From Ashinkailepas kermadecensis (lineage: Eukaryota; Arthropoda; Thecostraca; Neolepadidae), in assembly GCA_034440615.1 (NCBI GenBank), contig JAOTOM010004867.1, positions 434,001 to 498,000 on the forward strand: a stretch of DNA of 64,000 nucleotides, in the 5' to 3' direction. Under the pieces are notes generated by a model. That model was not told the origin of the DNA, made no database searches, and worked only from the letters and a program-made list of their open reading frames with translations. Position numbers and translations under genes: made by a program. How positions within the stretch are numbered: position 1 is the stretch's first letter; every line of letters starts with the position of its first letter. Shown one piece after another: positions 22,446-34,670 of this stretch.

Positions 22446-24689
22446 AATATGACGTCACGTCTGTCGGCCAATCATTCGCGTCGGCGAAACACTGAAACGG
22501 CCAGCAGTGCCGCTCCGCGCCGTGGTGCCGTCACATGCAAATACGCCTGTATATAAAACCGGGAAATGAACGGCTAGGAACGTTTCAGGCAATGTTTCTG
22601 GGTGGGTGAGCGTGTAGCCGTTCCATGCAGCCATTTTCCTCAACCGGGGGGGGGGGGAATTCCATCTTATAGCTATTCCAACTATTTATCCAACTATTTA
22701 CCCACCTATTTACCCATTGTCTGTCTCCCCTGGTGTTTGGTTGGCCGCCGGATCACCGCACACTTTCTCACTCCCAGTGCACAGGTGGTTGGCGTGGATT
22801 GGATGTATTGAGTAAGTATGTCTGATTATGAATAACCGTGCACAGATAAGCATGTCCGTAGAATGAGAGAATATCTGATTAGGTATTCCCAAACTCATAT
22901 GGTATTCAGAACTAGCAACAGGTTGCAGTGCGCATGCTGGTGTGGATCGTAATTGATGTATACTTTGCTTGCTCACTTACATAATTCCGTGCAAATGTTG
23001 GCTAATTCCCAGTACCTCACCGTTACTCCATTTACAATTACTGACATATTGGTTCCTGGTGATGTATGCCTTGCTTTGCAATCCCAAGCGGATGCGGCGA
23101 GTAGATCACGAGTAGGTCGCGAGTAGGTCACGAGTAGGTCACGAGCCTCGAATGGTAACATTATCATCCGATACATTCTGAGACATGATCTGATCACTGA
23201 TCTTCTGACATCTGATCCACATATCACCCGGGAGCAGAATTATGGATGTGAAATATGCCCTTTTCCCGTCTAGGTGCCATATATTTTAATTGTAATGGCA
23301 TAATTTGCAAATGTGTGAATATGTATTACGGCTATGTGGTCAGCCAAACGGCTTGTCAGCTCCTTAGAGTTAATTATAACCACATCACGTACATTTATAG
23401 TGAACATTTCGTTGCACTGCCATCACGAAACTTGCCGAGGGCTGCCACGATTGATAAAACCATTAAGGTACGATATTCATTTATTGCCAAAGTTTGAGCT
23501 GTTTTTTTTTGTTTTGCTGCCACTGCGAAATATACACAAGGTACCTAGTTGAGTGAACAAACAGTTACTTTTCTGAGGCAATCCATAAAGATGTATCATT
23601 AATTTACTTACCGCAATTGATACAGTAGATTGATTGGAATGGTACGTTCCGTGATCGACTAACTGATACTCGAGGTCAGTTAGGTTTTATCAATCAATGT
23701 ATATTTCAGCGCATTTTGAGCTGTGCCAGCTAGGTTGCCATCTAGCATCACTTAACATTACCAGTGACACATGCGAACATCCAGTGTTGGGCAATGTTAG
23801 GTGCGGTCACCGATCGCAGCTGCCTTGGTGTCTGCCGACGGCTGAAGCCTTCCGCTCCGACAGGTCCGATCTCCTCGACTGACGGCCGCTCGGTCGGGCT
23901 TCGTTCATCGGTCGGTCACGTCTGCCCTGCTATTGCCGCAATACTTGTACTCCCCCCCCCACACTCTCTGGACCGACCACCCACGCGACCCGCCTCCGGA
24001 CGTGTGATGACCCTTGACCCGTCGCCGGTCACCGGGTCCAGGTCGGCTCGGGGTCGCTCGTGGCGCGTGTATGACTCCATTGCTGTCGCGTGGTCGAGCG
24101 TTTGGACACAGCTGTTACAAATGGTGGCCGGCTACAGGCGGCCGGCCGGCGCCGCTCCGACAAATTGGCCGCGCTCCACCATTAGAGCTGCGGCTGGCCC
24201 CACATCACAAGGGTGAACGTGCCGCCGCACGGTGATGCAGGCGCGCCAAAGCCTGCTGGCCTCCGCGACGTGTCTGGCTCAACGGTTATCAGCAGTCTGA
24301 TCGTCCTTCTACATGTAGGACGTATTTTTGAACTATGTTAACGGGTGGGCAAATTGGATGAACAGCGGATAATTGTTTCAACATTTGTACGACGGTGTTG
24401 GCGCCACGCTAGGTGAGGAGTAGGCAGCATTGGATGGAAACCGTCCGTAGCTCAGCGCAGCATGGTATCACCACCAAGTGCTGATGCGCCTTTGGGAACC
24501 TTTCACGTCTTCTTTTTATCTGGCCACTTTTTATCGGCGTCGGACGGCGTCGGAATGCGTGCAGGGTCAACGATCCCGCAAATATCGTCCTTGAGCGCAC
24601 GCACCTCCGCAGGCGGCGTCTTCAGGCCGCGTGTGCCATCCCGCACACAGTGGGCGTGTCCGCTTCCGTTTACTACCGGCTCGGTTGTG
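22446..24689. other. Mostly non-coding; a four-copy 13-bp repeat at 23098-23147
   Basis: GAGTAGGTCACGA-type 13-bp units repeat four times at 23098-23147. There are G and C homopolymers at 22650 and 23955. A GC-rich block at 23770-24290 has frames of up to 150 codons but no domain or splice context I can defend. Confidence 0.4.
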
Positions 24690-25135
24690 ACGAACGGCAC
24701 CTGTTGATGCCGGTCACCAACGGCGAGCCGCGAGTGTTGATGCCAACCACCAGCGGCGAGCCGCGAGAGTTGATGTCGACCACCAGCGGCGAGCCGCGAG
24801 TGTTGATACCGGTCACCAGCGGCGAGCCGCGAGAGTTGATGCCGACCACCAGTGGCGAGCCGCGAGTGTTGATACCGACCACCAGCGGCGAGCCGCGAGT
24901 GTTGATGCCGACCACCAGCGGCGAGCCGCGAGTGTTGATGCCCAGCCGCGAGTGTTGATGCCGACCACCAGTGGCGAGCCGCGAGTGTTGATGCCGACCA
25001 CCAGCGGCGAGCCGCGAGTGTTGATGCCCAGCCGCGAGTGTTGATGCCGACCACCAGTGGCGAGCCGCGAGTGTTGATGCCGACCACCAGTGGCGAGCCG
25101 CGAGTGTTGATGCCGACCACCAGTGGCGAGCTGCC
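24690..25135. repeat. 33-bp minisatellite, about 13 copies
   Basis: The unit is GTTGATGCCGACCACCAGCG plus GCGAGCCGCGAGT. Two positions near 24940 and 25028 carry the same short deletion, leaving GTTGATGCCCAGCCGCGAGT, so a larger block containing the deletion has probably been duplicated. The 33-bp length leaves frames open on both strands. Confidence 0.95.
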
Positions 25136-26274
25136 GCCACACCGTTGCCGGTAGCGCACGGCACGCGCCGCCGCGTGCACGACCGCGCCGGTGACGATGC
25201 CATCCGTGCGGTGGGGTCACTGGTGCGTCGTCGGCGGCGCACGATCACTTTCGCCTGTGGCGGCGCCGCACGCCGGGGCGTCCCACTGACGACGGCCGGG
25301 TCAGGTCGGGTCGCCGGCGCGACCGCAGTGACACCTGCCGTCGCGTGGTGTAACTCGCCGCCGATTTATCGCCCTGTTTACCCCCGGCAAACACAATGTC
25401 GTGATCGTAACTGCTTCCTGGCGCGACTGCGCGCTGGCCGCCGCCGCCGGCCACGTCACGTTACACCGCCGCAAGCCGCCGTATTTCAACACGTCGACCC
25501 GGGTCGGGCCGGGTCATCTCGCCGCGTTTGTTTTAGTCCGCCGCTCAATTAAGGCACCAGCGGCGTTCACCAATCTGTCCGCGGGTGGGCTATTATGTCG
25601 TCCGACAATTATTTCGAGCGTGTACGCATGCTGGACGTCAGAAGGTGCGCCGGGCTAAAGCGGGCCTGCCCGTCCGTCAGCGAGTGGGCCGGTCCCGGTG
25701 CCGATGATGGTGAACTCCTGCGTCGTCGCGCGGGCTTTGGCGTGGCGGTCGCCGCTGTTGAAACGTTGAAGGGCGTTGTGATTTGTTGAAGGGCGCAGAG
25801 TGGCGGCGTGTGCGAGCCGATGCCGATAGCTCCTCGCGACACGACGTTAACTTCCGTCCTGCCTGCCAACCAGCATCACCGACCGGAGGGATGTGCACCA
25901 TTTATCCTGGTCCCCGCAGATTATGCGAGGCTGTTGCTGGGCGGGGGGGGGGTATTCATCGCGCCGACTATCCGGAGGCTGCCTCTGACAAACACCACGT
26001 GCCACCACCAGGAGGTCGCGGGAAGTTCTGTCGGTCGGTGGAGATGCAGTGGCGGTTGCGGCCACGCTCTCACCATTGATTGGCCACCTGTTGGACAACC
26101 GTCCAACCGCCGGCCGGCTGCCGACGATCACTCGCAGCCCGCGCTCCACCGAGCCTTTCACGCACGACACGCCTGCTGCGTCGTCGTGTTGTCTCGGCCA
26201 CAGCTGGTCGCCGACGGTTGGAGTGTGGTCGGCAGTTTGGGCCATTGTCTCAGCTCGGGGCATCTGTCCGCTCG
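25136..26274. other. CpG-rich region upstream of the host-gene exon
   Basis: Very GC-rich sequence with frequent CpG and many overlapping open frames on both strands, which is expected from composition. No domain is visible. It could be a CpG-island-like promoter region for the exon at 27190, but I see no clear TATA box or initiator. Confidence 0.35.
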
Positions 26275-26550
26275 GAGCACCTATCAGCGGCGGTGACCGC
26301 CGGCTCCCGTCACCTCAGCGGCGGTGACCGCCGGCTCCCGTCACCTCAGCGGCGGTGACCGCCGGCTCCCGTCACCGTGCGGCGGTGGCCGCCGGCTCCC
26401 GTCACCTAAGCGGCGGTGACCGCCGGCTCCCGTCACCTCAGCGGCGGTGGCCGCCGGCTCCCGTCACCTCAGCGGCGGTGGCCGCCGGCTCCCGTCACCT
26501 CAGCGGCGGTGACCGCCGGCTCCCGTCACCTCAGCGGCGGTGGCCGCGCG
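26275..26550. repeat. 31-bp minisatellite, about 9 copies
   Basis: The unit is GCGGCGGTGACCGCCGGCTC plus CCGTCACCTCA. GGCGGTGACCGCC is a near-palindrome, with GGCGGTGGCCGCC in some copies. The array lies 640 bp upstream of the coding exon. Confidence 0.95.
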
Positions 26551-27189
26551 GTGACAGAGCCGGCGGCCGGGTCAATGCGTGGTCGCCAGGATCGGCACGA
26601 GGCGTCGGACAGGGCCGCTATCACCGAGTGGCGTGTGGTCGGTGTACGTTACATAGTGGCCAGGACGGGGTCGGTGCTACTCAGCAGACAGCTCAATGGC
26701 TTGGTGCCGGCAATCATGGGGAGGTCACGGTGCGGTCGGCCGTCGGCCAGGTGGTGGCCATTGTTCCTACTACCGGTGGGTCGACTCATGTGATCTGGCA
26801 CGCCAGGGAACAGCGCCACATGAGCCTGGTGCCTGGCAGGTGTTGTCGGTAGGTCCGTCTGATGCGACCGGAAACACCCAATACTGGCACTGCCGGAGCT
26901 TCCTCCTCTCTCCCGTGGTCATCGGCGATGGGAGACTGTCCTTCAGAATACCCTTGCCTGTCGTGGCCATGAGCTGTCATGGCAGCTCTTTTAAGCAAAA
27001 GGCAACTTAATTTACACACTGTGCTGGCTAGGATCGGGCATGATCGGGCATATTAATTTTTGCTCAGCTGGTTTTCATCGCCCTACATTTACCACAACTT
27101 GCATTAATCGCTCATCTGCGGACGTGCCACAGATCCTGACACGGTATATTGTGTACTTGTAGCGAGCGGCTATCAGACGGTGAGAGGAG
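26551..27189. other. Region directly upstream of the host exon
   Basis: GC content drops between 26990 and 27170. A stop TGA at 27181-27183 lies in frame with the ATG at 27190. No TATA box is obvious at a suitable distance, so the 5' UTR may be spliced from farther upstream. Confidence 0.35.
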
Positions 27190-28750
27190 ATGGCCGAGCT
27201 GGCGAGTCGCCACGGCGCCGCTCTGGAGCCGCGCCGTGTGGCAGTTGTGGTGGACACCGAGGGCGGTCGCGGTCGACACCCGACCGTGTACCGCGCCCGC
27301 TCCGGCATCCACTTCCAGAACCTGGACAACTACGTCAGGCAGGAGTCCACCGTGCACGATCGGCTCATCAACACACACCGGCGCGACGGCAGCCCCGACA
27401 GCCGTCCCTGGCCGGCTGAGCCCAGCCCCACCTGCAGCCGGCGCGGGGCCGCCCAGCCGCCCAGCTCGCTATCGTCGCTGTTGCGGAAGCATCTGCTGCC
27501 GAGACAAAACTCACTGGGACAGCGGGAGGAGGCGGCCGCCCACTGTTGTCGCGGCCAGGGCGGTCGCGCGCTCGTGCGCAGCGCCAGCGACAAGACCGGC
27601 CCGTCGGCGGGGCGGCCGTCGCCGCGCAACAGCTCGCTGTCGCGCCACGACATCACGCGCCGATCCATCCGTCGCACGCGCTCGTCGGTCGGCGGCGCGG
27701 CTCGGCCGTCGCGGTTCGGCGGCGGGGCACCGTCGGCACCGACGAGCGCCAGCACCACGCCGTCGGCACAGCGACACCGCGCCGCGCGCCACGGCACCCA
27801 CTCGGGCCTCGTCGACGCCGACGAGGACGCGACGGAGAGCGTGTCGGCGGAGCAAGGCGGGCAGGCGGCGGTGGCGCCCGATGGGCGTCGGCAGGTCAGT
27901 CTGCAGGACATCCTGCGGCTGGACGTCGGCGGCTGGATCGGTGGGAGACGCTCCAGCGACGGTAGACCGTCTGTTCGCCAGTCGGAGGGAGTTCGTGCCA
28001 CGGCGGACGGAGCGTGGCACGACGGGGACAAAGAGCGTCGCATGCAGCCCGCTGATACTGTGCCGTCTTCCGAGGACAAGAAGGCCAGAAGTCGCACAAG
28101 CCTGACCGCCCCGGAGTCGACGGGTACAGCCCACCAAGGCACTGACAGGAGCGTCGATACACTACCCAAGTGCCTGCTGACGAGACAGAAGATGGGCGCC
28201 GACCTGCCGGCGGCGGCCAAACACCTCGGCGATATCCTGTTCTCGACACTGCCGCAGGGCACGGTCAGGTCGGCCGGCAGCAGTTCGGGCGTCAGCACGG
28301 CCACAGAGGGCGCCTGCAGTGGCGGAGACGTCAGTCCGCCGCCAGAGCTGGCCGCTGACGAGCAGGAGCGCCTCTTGGATAACGAGCCTGGCCGGCCAAC
28401 GGCTGACGATGCGCAGCATCCAGCGAGAAGACGACCGGCAGACTGCCCCCAGCAGAGCAGCATCCAGCTGATGCTGTTTGGGGACGGCGACGACGAACTC
28501 TCTCTGCCGGGGTGTCATCAGTCCGGCATCGCCGGCTCCCCGGTGGTATCGAGGCTCGCTGATGGCAAGCGTAAACTGAGTGTGCTGAAGCGGTTGGTGA
28601 GAAAGTCCAAGCCGCTCAACTCGGGAGCTAACGGTGACGTCAGGTCGAGTGATCGCGGGGCTGGCGATGACAACTGCACTCAGCTCACCAGGTCGGAAGT
28701 GGCTGGTAAACAGCTCGGCATCTGGGACCGCATCTGGGAGCCTGCACAAG
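27190..28750 (+). CDS. First coding exon of an unrecognised host gene (520 codons)
   Basis: The ATG at 27190 has a G at -3 and at +4, and an in-frame TGA three codons upstream makes it the first possible start in frame. The frame stays open until a consensus 5' splice site, CAAG|GTGAGT, at 28750/28751 and ends in phase 1. The protein is Ser-, Arg- and Gly-rich and probably disordered. More ordered-looking segments are RSGIHFQNLDNYVRQE (about residues 38-53), VSLQDILRLDVGGWIGG (about 237-253), a basic KLSVLKRLVRKSK (about 462-474) and LGIWDRIWEP (about 509-518). There is no signal peptide or membrane segment. I do not recognise the family. Strong GC bias in codon third positions, unlike the neighbouring transposons, supports a host gene. 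The opposite strand is also open because of composition. Confidence 0.7.
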
Positions 28751-28756
28751 GTGAGT
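28751..28756 (+). promoter_or_regulatory. 5' splice site (GTGAGT)
   Basis: AG|GTGAGT matches the metazoan donor consensus at the end of the 520-codon exon. The reading frame continues 24 codons past it before stopping, so a non-spliced end cannot be excluded. Confidence 0.65.
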
Positions 28757-29344
28757 GGCAAGCGGCTATGCTGCCCATCCAGAACAATATGGCGGCACGA
28801 TATAAATATGGCAAAGGAGGCTGACTTTGGGTACGTTCCCTAGGTGCTTGACAACCGTATCTAGTCGTATTCGTTTTCTTGGAATTCGTTGCCGAAGGGC
28901 CTATCCCACTTGGCCATGCACTTCACTTGGTGATGTATATGTTGATGTTTAGTTTGGCCTGACGATTTTACCTCTCGCCTTGAGCCCATTTCGGTAACGA
29001 GGCACCGGGATCGTGCCTTGATTGACCCTGAGACGACTGCTCGCTCGCGACGTAACCGTGTCGGACCGGCAATTAGGTGCCGAGACTTATCCAAACATCA
29101 GCGACTCGGTGCAAACGGCTGGCTCTCCGCTGTCGCCGGCCCAGCGCTGCCGTCACGGGGAGAGTTATGTGCGGATTAGGCTTGTTTACTCAGCGATCTG
29201 TACTCCTGCTGTTTAACATGGGCGAAACGGGGCCGTGGGGTCGGCCAGCCTGTGACGGAGATGCAAGGCAGGCGCTGATTGGTCACCGTTGTTTGTAAGG
29301 GGGATGGCGTGATTCGTGTTGTGTGCCAGTCAAGTTTTTTTTAG

Positions 29345-29548
29345 CGATCATTATGTCGTTGCACCAAATCATTGAAGAAAGTACTGTTATCGAATTTAGC
29401 ACTATCCCAACAACACCATTTACACATTGGTATAGGTTGTCACTAGGAACTGTAGCATTCATAAATGTGGGAAAGCAGTCACAAACTGCACGATCAATGT
29501 CAATACCGCGCCACTTTGCCAACCCAAAACTCGATACGTTGGATATGG
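29345..29548 (+). CDS. Candidate second exon (68 codons, phase 1 to phase 1)
   Basis: An acceptor-like pyrimidine run ending TTTTTTTTAG at 29337-29344 is followed by an open frame of 204 bp and a donor ATGG|GTAAGT at 29548/29549. Joining it to the upstream exon (phase 1) keeps the frame, and the segment has both ends in phase 1. The encoded stretch includes THWYRLSLGTVAFINVGKQS and SIPRHFANPKLDTLDM. Base composition is much less GC-rich than exon 1 and the opposite strand is also open, so this may be chance. I recognise no domain. Confidence 0.35.
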
Positions 29549-30159
29549 GTAAGTTCACATCAAGAACTGATTATATTTATATTTGAAAGAGGAGAGATGG
29601 AAAGACAAAGTAATCACTTGTTCAGCAGGCAGGTCACCTATTGAACGAGACCGCGAGCTGCCAACGACCGATCCGACAAATTAAACAGGGTGAGGTGTAC
29701 AATGCACGGATTTTTCGCCAATGACCGTTACGGATCTGAATATTTAAAAGTGGAGGGCTTATACTTAGACCTCTCCGAGGGGCGCAAAATACTCTCTCAG
29801 ATGGACGCCTTTTGCTGAAAATGTTGATGATGGGAGCACTCGGACGTCTCAGAAAGGCGCTTTAGTGGTGTGGGGATGGGGGATGGGGATGGGAGGAATT
29901 CGCGACGGGTATGCAGTTCGGCCTTCCAGTTCGGCGCCGTTTACCAATCCGAGGGCACCATTCTCCGATCAGCGCGCGCCGTGCTCCGATTAGGAAGGGG
30001 ACGCATACCGTAGAGTATCCACCCATCTGGATCTGCCCATGCCAGAGGTGTGAATGATGAGCCAGACCCAAAGTTTGGAACAAAAAAGTATGTCTATCGT
30101 CAAAGGAAATTGAGCAGAGCGAAAGGGCAATAATGCAACGGTACCTTTGTGCAGGCTCA
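29549..30159. other. Non-coding; G-rich run at 29868-29900
   Basis: Mostly unique sequence. A GGTGTGGGGATGGGGGATGG-type purine run near 29868 could be structured. No gene seen. Confidence 0.4.
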
Positions 30160-30458
30160 ACAACTCAGACGGGACCCCAGTCGGCTGGTTATCTCAGACG
30201 GGACCCCAGCTGGCTGGTTGTCTCAGACGGGACTCCAGTCGTCTGGTTCTCTCAGACGGGACCCCAGTCGGCTGGTTGTCTCAGACGGGACCCCAGACGG
30301 CTGGTTGTCTCAGACGGGACCCCAGTCGGCTGGTTGTCTCAGACGGGACCCCAGTCGTCTGGTTCTCTCAGACGGGACCCCAGACGGCTGGTTCTCTCAG
30401 ACGAGACCCCAGCCTGCTAGTTCACTCAAACGGGACCCCAACCGGCTGGTTCATGACA
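30160..30458. repeat. 29-bp minisatellite, about 10 copies
   Basis: The unit is CTCAGACGGGACCCCAGTCG plus GCTGGTTGT, with AGACGG/GTCGTC and TTCT variants. The last two copies are diverged. Confidence 0.95.
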
Positions 30459-31159
30459 CAGATTGTAACTAGACTGTCTAACTCCCTTGGATCCGCCTCT
30501 GGTTAGACATCTTAATTGCAGGAAACAAAGAGTTGGGTACAAGGTTCTAATGGATACATACAGCAGCTCTTCATTAGGGTAGGAAAAGCAGCATCCATGA
30601 TTCGTATTGTTATATAGTACTAGCCGCTCTAACTCTTAGCTACTTCTAGCGCCTTTCCTCAAATCTTTTCCTACACACCAGCATTGCATTATGGACAGTA
30701 GAGCTGCACATTGCACATCGTATGGTATGATCATCATGGTAGAAAGAAAATCAAGGTGCGACTAGCGTGTCCTCGCAAATGTATGCTGAATCTCATATCT
30801 CCCACTGTTCTCCATCCGTCACAAAGTGTCGTTCCTGTTATCTTCGAGAATCTCCATATTTTGTAGGCGGGGTACTCGACCTGATACATTGCCTTGTTTA
30901 GATCTATTCCGTCATGAGCAATACATATAAATATTGAATAGGGAGAGGATGTGTGAACATCAGACATAGACGCCGGTGTGCATGCGCTTAGTTACGTCTT
31001 CGCATCTAATAGGCGAACGTTAGGTTAGAAAACACAGGCGGTTCATCCCTGCGCCTCATTGTAGAAGAGTAAATGTACCATCTCAGCCAGCGAGCTGTCC
31101 TCTAGCTTTCCGTCAGCTTTATCTTCTACTGTCTGTCACCTCTGATTCCCTGACACCAC
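30459..31159. other. Non-coding, nothing recognised
   Basis: AT-rich unique sequence without tandem structure or a supportable frame. Confidence 0.4.
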
Positions 31160-31253
31160 AAGCATAGCTCAGCCGAGATTCCGTGCAGTCCACATAGCTC
31201 AGCCGAGATTCCGTGGAGTCCACATAGCTCAGCCGAGATTCCGTGCAGTCCAG
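31160..31253. repeat. 30-bp tandem repeat, 3 copies
   Basis: Copies at 31163, 31193 and 31223 begin CATAGCTCAGCCGAGATTCC. The CATAGCTCAGCCG string weakly resembles a tRNA A-box but there is no B-box. Confidence 0.9.
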
Positions 31254-31389
31254 CACGGCTAAGTGCCAAACAATGCCATCTCGACTTGCATCATAATGAG
31301 CTCGACTCTAAGTCCCGCAATAACCTCGTCCACGCAAGAACTGTCGCGGCATTGTGAAAGCAATTTGCCGGTGACTTTTTACCGGTCGT

Positions 31390-31532
31390 GTTCGTTAACG
31401 CGGGTACTGTGCGAGAGAACGGTTAGCCGTCGTGTTTGTTAAGGCGAACACTGTGCGAGAGAATGGTTCGCCGTCGTGTTCGTCAAGGCGGACACTGTGC
31501 GAGAGAACGGTTAGCCGTCGTGTTCGTGCAGC
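31390..31532. repeat. 44-bp tandem repeat, about 3 copies
   Basis: Copies carry CACTGTGCGAGAGAACGGTT (or AATGGTT) and GCCGTCGTGTTCGT. CACTGTG recurs at 44-bp spacing (31449, 31493). Confidence 0.9.
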
Positions 31533-32437
31533 TGAGTGGCCGCCTGTTATCCCGAAATATTTTGTCTGTCCTCTTGCTGCTAAGCGCGCGCACGGCAGTC
31601 CCATCCGACGACTGACGCTCATAAAATGACACCTGTTAGCGGTGGTTCATGGTACCTCCTCTCTGGGTCGTCGTTAGGTGAGGACGCTGATGTGCGGCAC
31701 GCTGTGGGTTGTGTCTACCCCGCCGGAACCGGTCACGTCCCGGGTGGTCTGCACCAATGGCGTCCGGCCGGCCGGTACGGCGACCCTGCTCTGTGGATGA
31801 CTATTTGACGACAGTTGCATCACGATCAGCAGATACCGTCACCAGTCGCACACGATTCGAACGCCACGTGTCCCGTGGCCGGCGCCCTGCCACGTAGTCA
31901 CAACCGTGGGCACACGTGCTGGCGGATCCGTCATCCTGTGGTTCGTCATCCTGTGGCCGGCCGGCGGGCGGCCCTGGGCGGCCAGACGTGACGTCAGCTC
32001 CGGCAACGCCGGCCGCCACGTTCTGTCGTCGCCCATGTATTCGGCTCAGTCAACAATGTGCGCCGCTTTTCTGACGTGCCGCGCACAGGGTACCCACCGA
32101 ATGGCCAGTGCGTTCGCTGCCCCGAAAATTCCCAGAGGAAATCGTATATCCGTCACGCAATTAGGCCCATCTCATTTTGCTGGCGGTGGCATCAGAATAT
32201 GACCGGTCTGGGTCCGTGCGAATTTTGTGTAGATTATGTATTTTTGTATAGAAACGGATGATGCGAATATAAATAAGTATGCTCGATTATAGCCTTAGAC
32301 CATTAACATCACAATTTACCATAGTAATAAATCGTCAGTGATGAATCGTATCGCAGTCGTAGGTCATTAATATCGTAAGGTATCGTAGCTGAGGAGGATC
32401 AACAAGGGAACGGATGGTAATTTGGCTGGTCGGTTTG
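31533..32437. other. Non-coding, nothing recognised
   Basis: GC-rich from 31690 to 32020, then AT-rich. Short frames show no domain. Confidence 0.4.
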
Positions 32438-32966
32438 GTACACACCACTGCCAATGGCGACACGGTACTGGTAGGCTGAGTGCCTAGGACTTCCGATGGC
32501 GACACGGTACTGGTAGACCGAGTGCCTAGGACTGCCGATGGCGACACGGTACTGGTAGACCGAGTGCCTAGGACTGCCGATGGTGACACGGTACTGGTAG
32601 ACCGAGTGCCTAGGACTGCCGATGGTGACACGGTACTGGTAGACCGAGTGCCTAGGACTGCCGATGGTGACACGGTACTGGTAGACAGAGTGCCTAGGAC
32701 TGCCGATGATGACACGGTACTGGTAGACCGAGTGCCTAGGACTGCCGATGGTGACACGGTACTGGTAGACCGAGTGCCTAGGACTGCCGATGGTGACACG
32801 GTACTGGTAGACCGAGTGCCTAGGACTGCCGATGGTGACACGGTACTGGTAGACCGAGTGCCTAGGACTGCCGATGGTGACACGGTACTGGTAGACCGAG
32901 TGCCTATGACTGCCGATGGCTACACGGTACTGGTAGACCGAGTGCCCAGGACTGCCAATGCGTATT
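32438..32966. repeat. 42-bp minisatellite, about 12 copies
   Basis: The unit is TGCCTAGGACTGCCGATGGT plus GACACGGTACTGGTAGACCG and AG. Outer copies are the most diverged, as expected for an array homogenised from its middle. Frames on both strands stay open because 42 is divisible by three. Confidence 0.95.
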
Positions 32967-33429
32967 AAACGTTCGTGATTATCAATGCAAACTGATTTGG
33001 CTGCCCACAGGCTGAGGGTCCGATAAACAGATGGGAATCCGGCGGATAAAGGGACGACCTGGAGGGTTGAATGAGAGCCCATTGGATAGAGGAAAGACCT
33101 GGTGGAGAGAACAAGGACCTATTGGATAGAGGAAAGACGCGGTGGATGGATCCAATGGATGAGCGATAACCGATATTGAAACTCAGTGAATAAATAAAAA
33201 AATCCGGTGCACAGAGTGAGTTAGGGTCGGTTCAAGAGAGTGGTGGCTGCATGGAAGCCCGTTGTTCGGTGAACAAAGTGGCACCACCACGGGCATATTG
33301 AGGAATGTGCATTCGGACGTGGTGGAAGGGATAAGAAATGAGGACTCGGCGCCAGAAACAGATCCAGAGAACCGGACGGAGATGATGAATGGTGAGGACT
33401 CGGGGACAGTGGTAGCTCCAGAACATCGG
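32967..33429. other. Spacer with weak GGATAGAGGAAAGACC repeats
   Basis: At 33050-33150 short modules such as TTGGATAGAGGAAAGAC recur about 50 bp apart. The rest is unique with no gene. Confidence 0.45.
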
Positions 33430-33742
33430 ACGGACAGTAACGGGTGAGGACCAGACAGGCAGAGTGGCGGGTGAGGACCAGACAGACACAGTGACGGGTG
33501 AGGACCGGACGGGCAGCAACCGGTGAGGACCAGACAGGCAGAGTGACGGGTGAGGACCGGACGGACAGCAACCGGTGAGGACCGGACGGACAGAGTGCCG
33601 GGTGAAGACCGGACGGGCGGAGTGATGGGTAAAGACTGGACGGGCGGAGTGACAGGTGAGAACCTGACGGGCAGAGTGACGGGTGAGGACCGGACGGACA
33701 GAGTGATGGGTGAGGACCGGACGGGCGGAGTGACGAATGGGC
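33430..33742. repeat. 24-33-bp variable minisatellite, about 11 copies
   Basis: The core GACGGGTGAGGACCGGACGG is joined to linkers of different length (GCAGAGT, ACAGCAACCG, GCGGAGT). This length variation makes the array irregular. Confidence 0.9.
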
Positions 33743-34041
33743 GGCGGATGTGAGGGGGGAGCGCCACCACTGATGGCCCGGAACTTGTTGGCGTACCGTC
33801 AGTCCTAGAGAAGGCACTCGAGTGGTGGCTTGCGCAACCGATCCGATGGAAGATCTTATCCACGGTCTCACTGTCACTCTAACTAACGCCAGTAATGCTT
33901 ACCTTCCCTCATTAATTATAGTGAGACGCTGGTCATGATTGCTACCTCGTTGTTTGGCCAACAACAGCGCCTGCGATGCGGAGAATTGCTTCAACAGATA
34001 CACGTGAGAAAGCATCGCGTGGCTTCTACAATGGCCTAACG

Positions 34042-34272
34042 ATCTGGTGTCGACTGTAGCCCGACACTGCCCAACGAGTCTGCTGGTGTCTGATGTCGGC
34101 TGTAGCCCGACACTGCCCAGCGAATCTGCTGGTGTCTGATGTCGGCTGTAGCCCGACACTGCCCAGCGAGTCTGCTGGTGTCTGATGTCGGCTGTAGCCC
34201 GACACTACCCAGCGAGTCTGCTGGTGTCTGATGTCGACTGAAGCCCGAGACTGCCCAGCGAGACCGCTGGTG
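34042..34272. repeat. 46-bp minisatellite, 5 copies
   Basis: The unit is GTCTGCTGGTGTCTGATGTC plus GGCTGTAGCCCGACACTGCC and CAGCGA. GGCTGTAGCC is a short inverted repeat in each unit. Confidence 0.95.
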
Positions 34273-34670
34273 TTGGATTGCAATGTTGTCATACTGGCAA
34301 TGCGGGTGTTGATAAGTGCGAGGTGCGTATCACCAAATACAGTGGCGTCATTGCATTATAATGGGGCCACATAGTGACTGTTATGTTGGCTATGGTATGG
34401 CTGAAGCACTGGCAACAAAAGAAGGAAATAAAGCACAAAAGGAAATATGTGTGAAATGCGTTCGTTGTTTATTAGTACCTGTACACATAGGCATATGGGA
34501 GGCCCCAAAACTTCCGGGTCCACACGGATTTGTATGCAAATTATTCCTATTTAAAGCCGTAAGGTGAATGGTTAGGATTGGAGACCATGGGGACATGTCG
34601 CACAGACCGCTCTCCCGAGATTACACGCATGATTGTGCAACTTAGGTATGCCCTAGTTAACAATCAATCT

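Noticed and set aside
25136..26330. Overlapping frames of 60-160 codons as genes
   Set aside because: They occur on both strands in all frames of CpG-rich DNA, with no domain or splice agreement.
27149..28463. Other long frames overlapping the 27.2-kb exon on both strands
   Set aside because: GC-rich composition opens them. Only the 27190 frame has an upstream in-frame stop, start context and donor in agreement.
31160..31253. tRNA-like A-boxes in the 30-bp repeat
   Set aside because: CATAGCTCAGCCG resembles an A-box but no B-box or stem follows.
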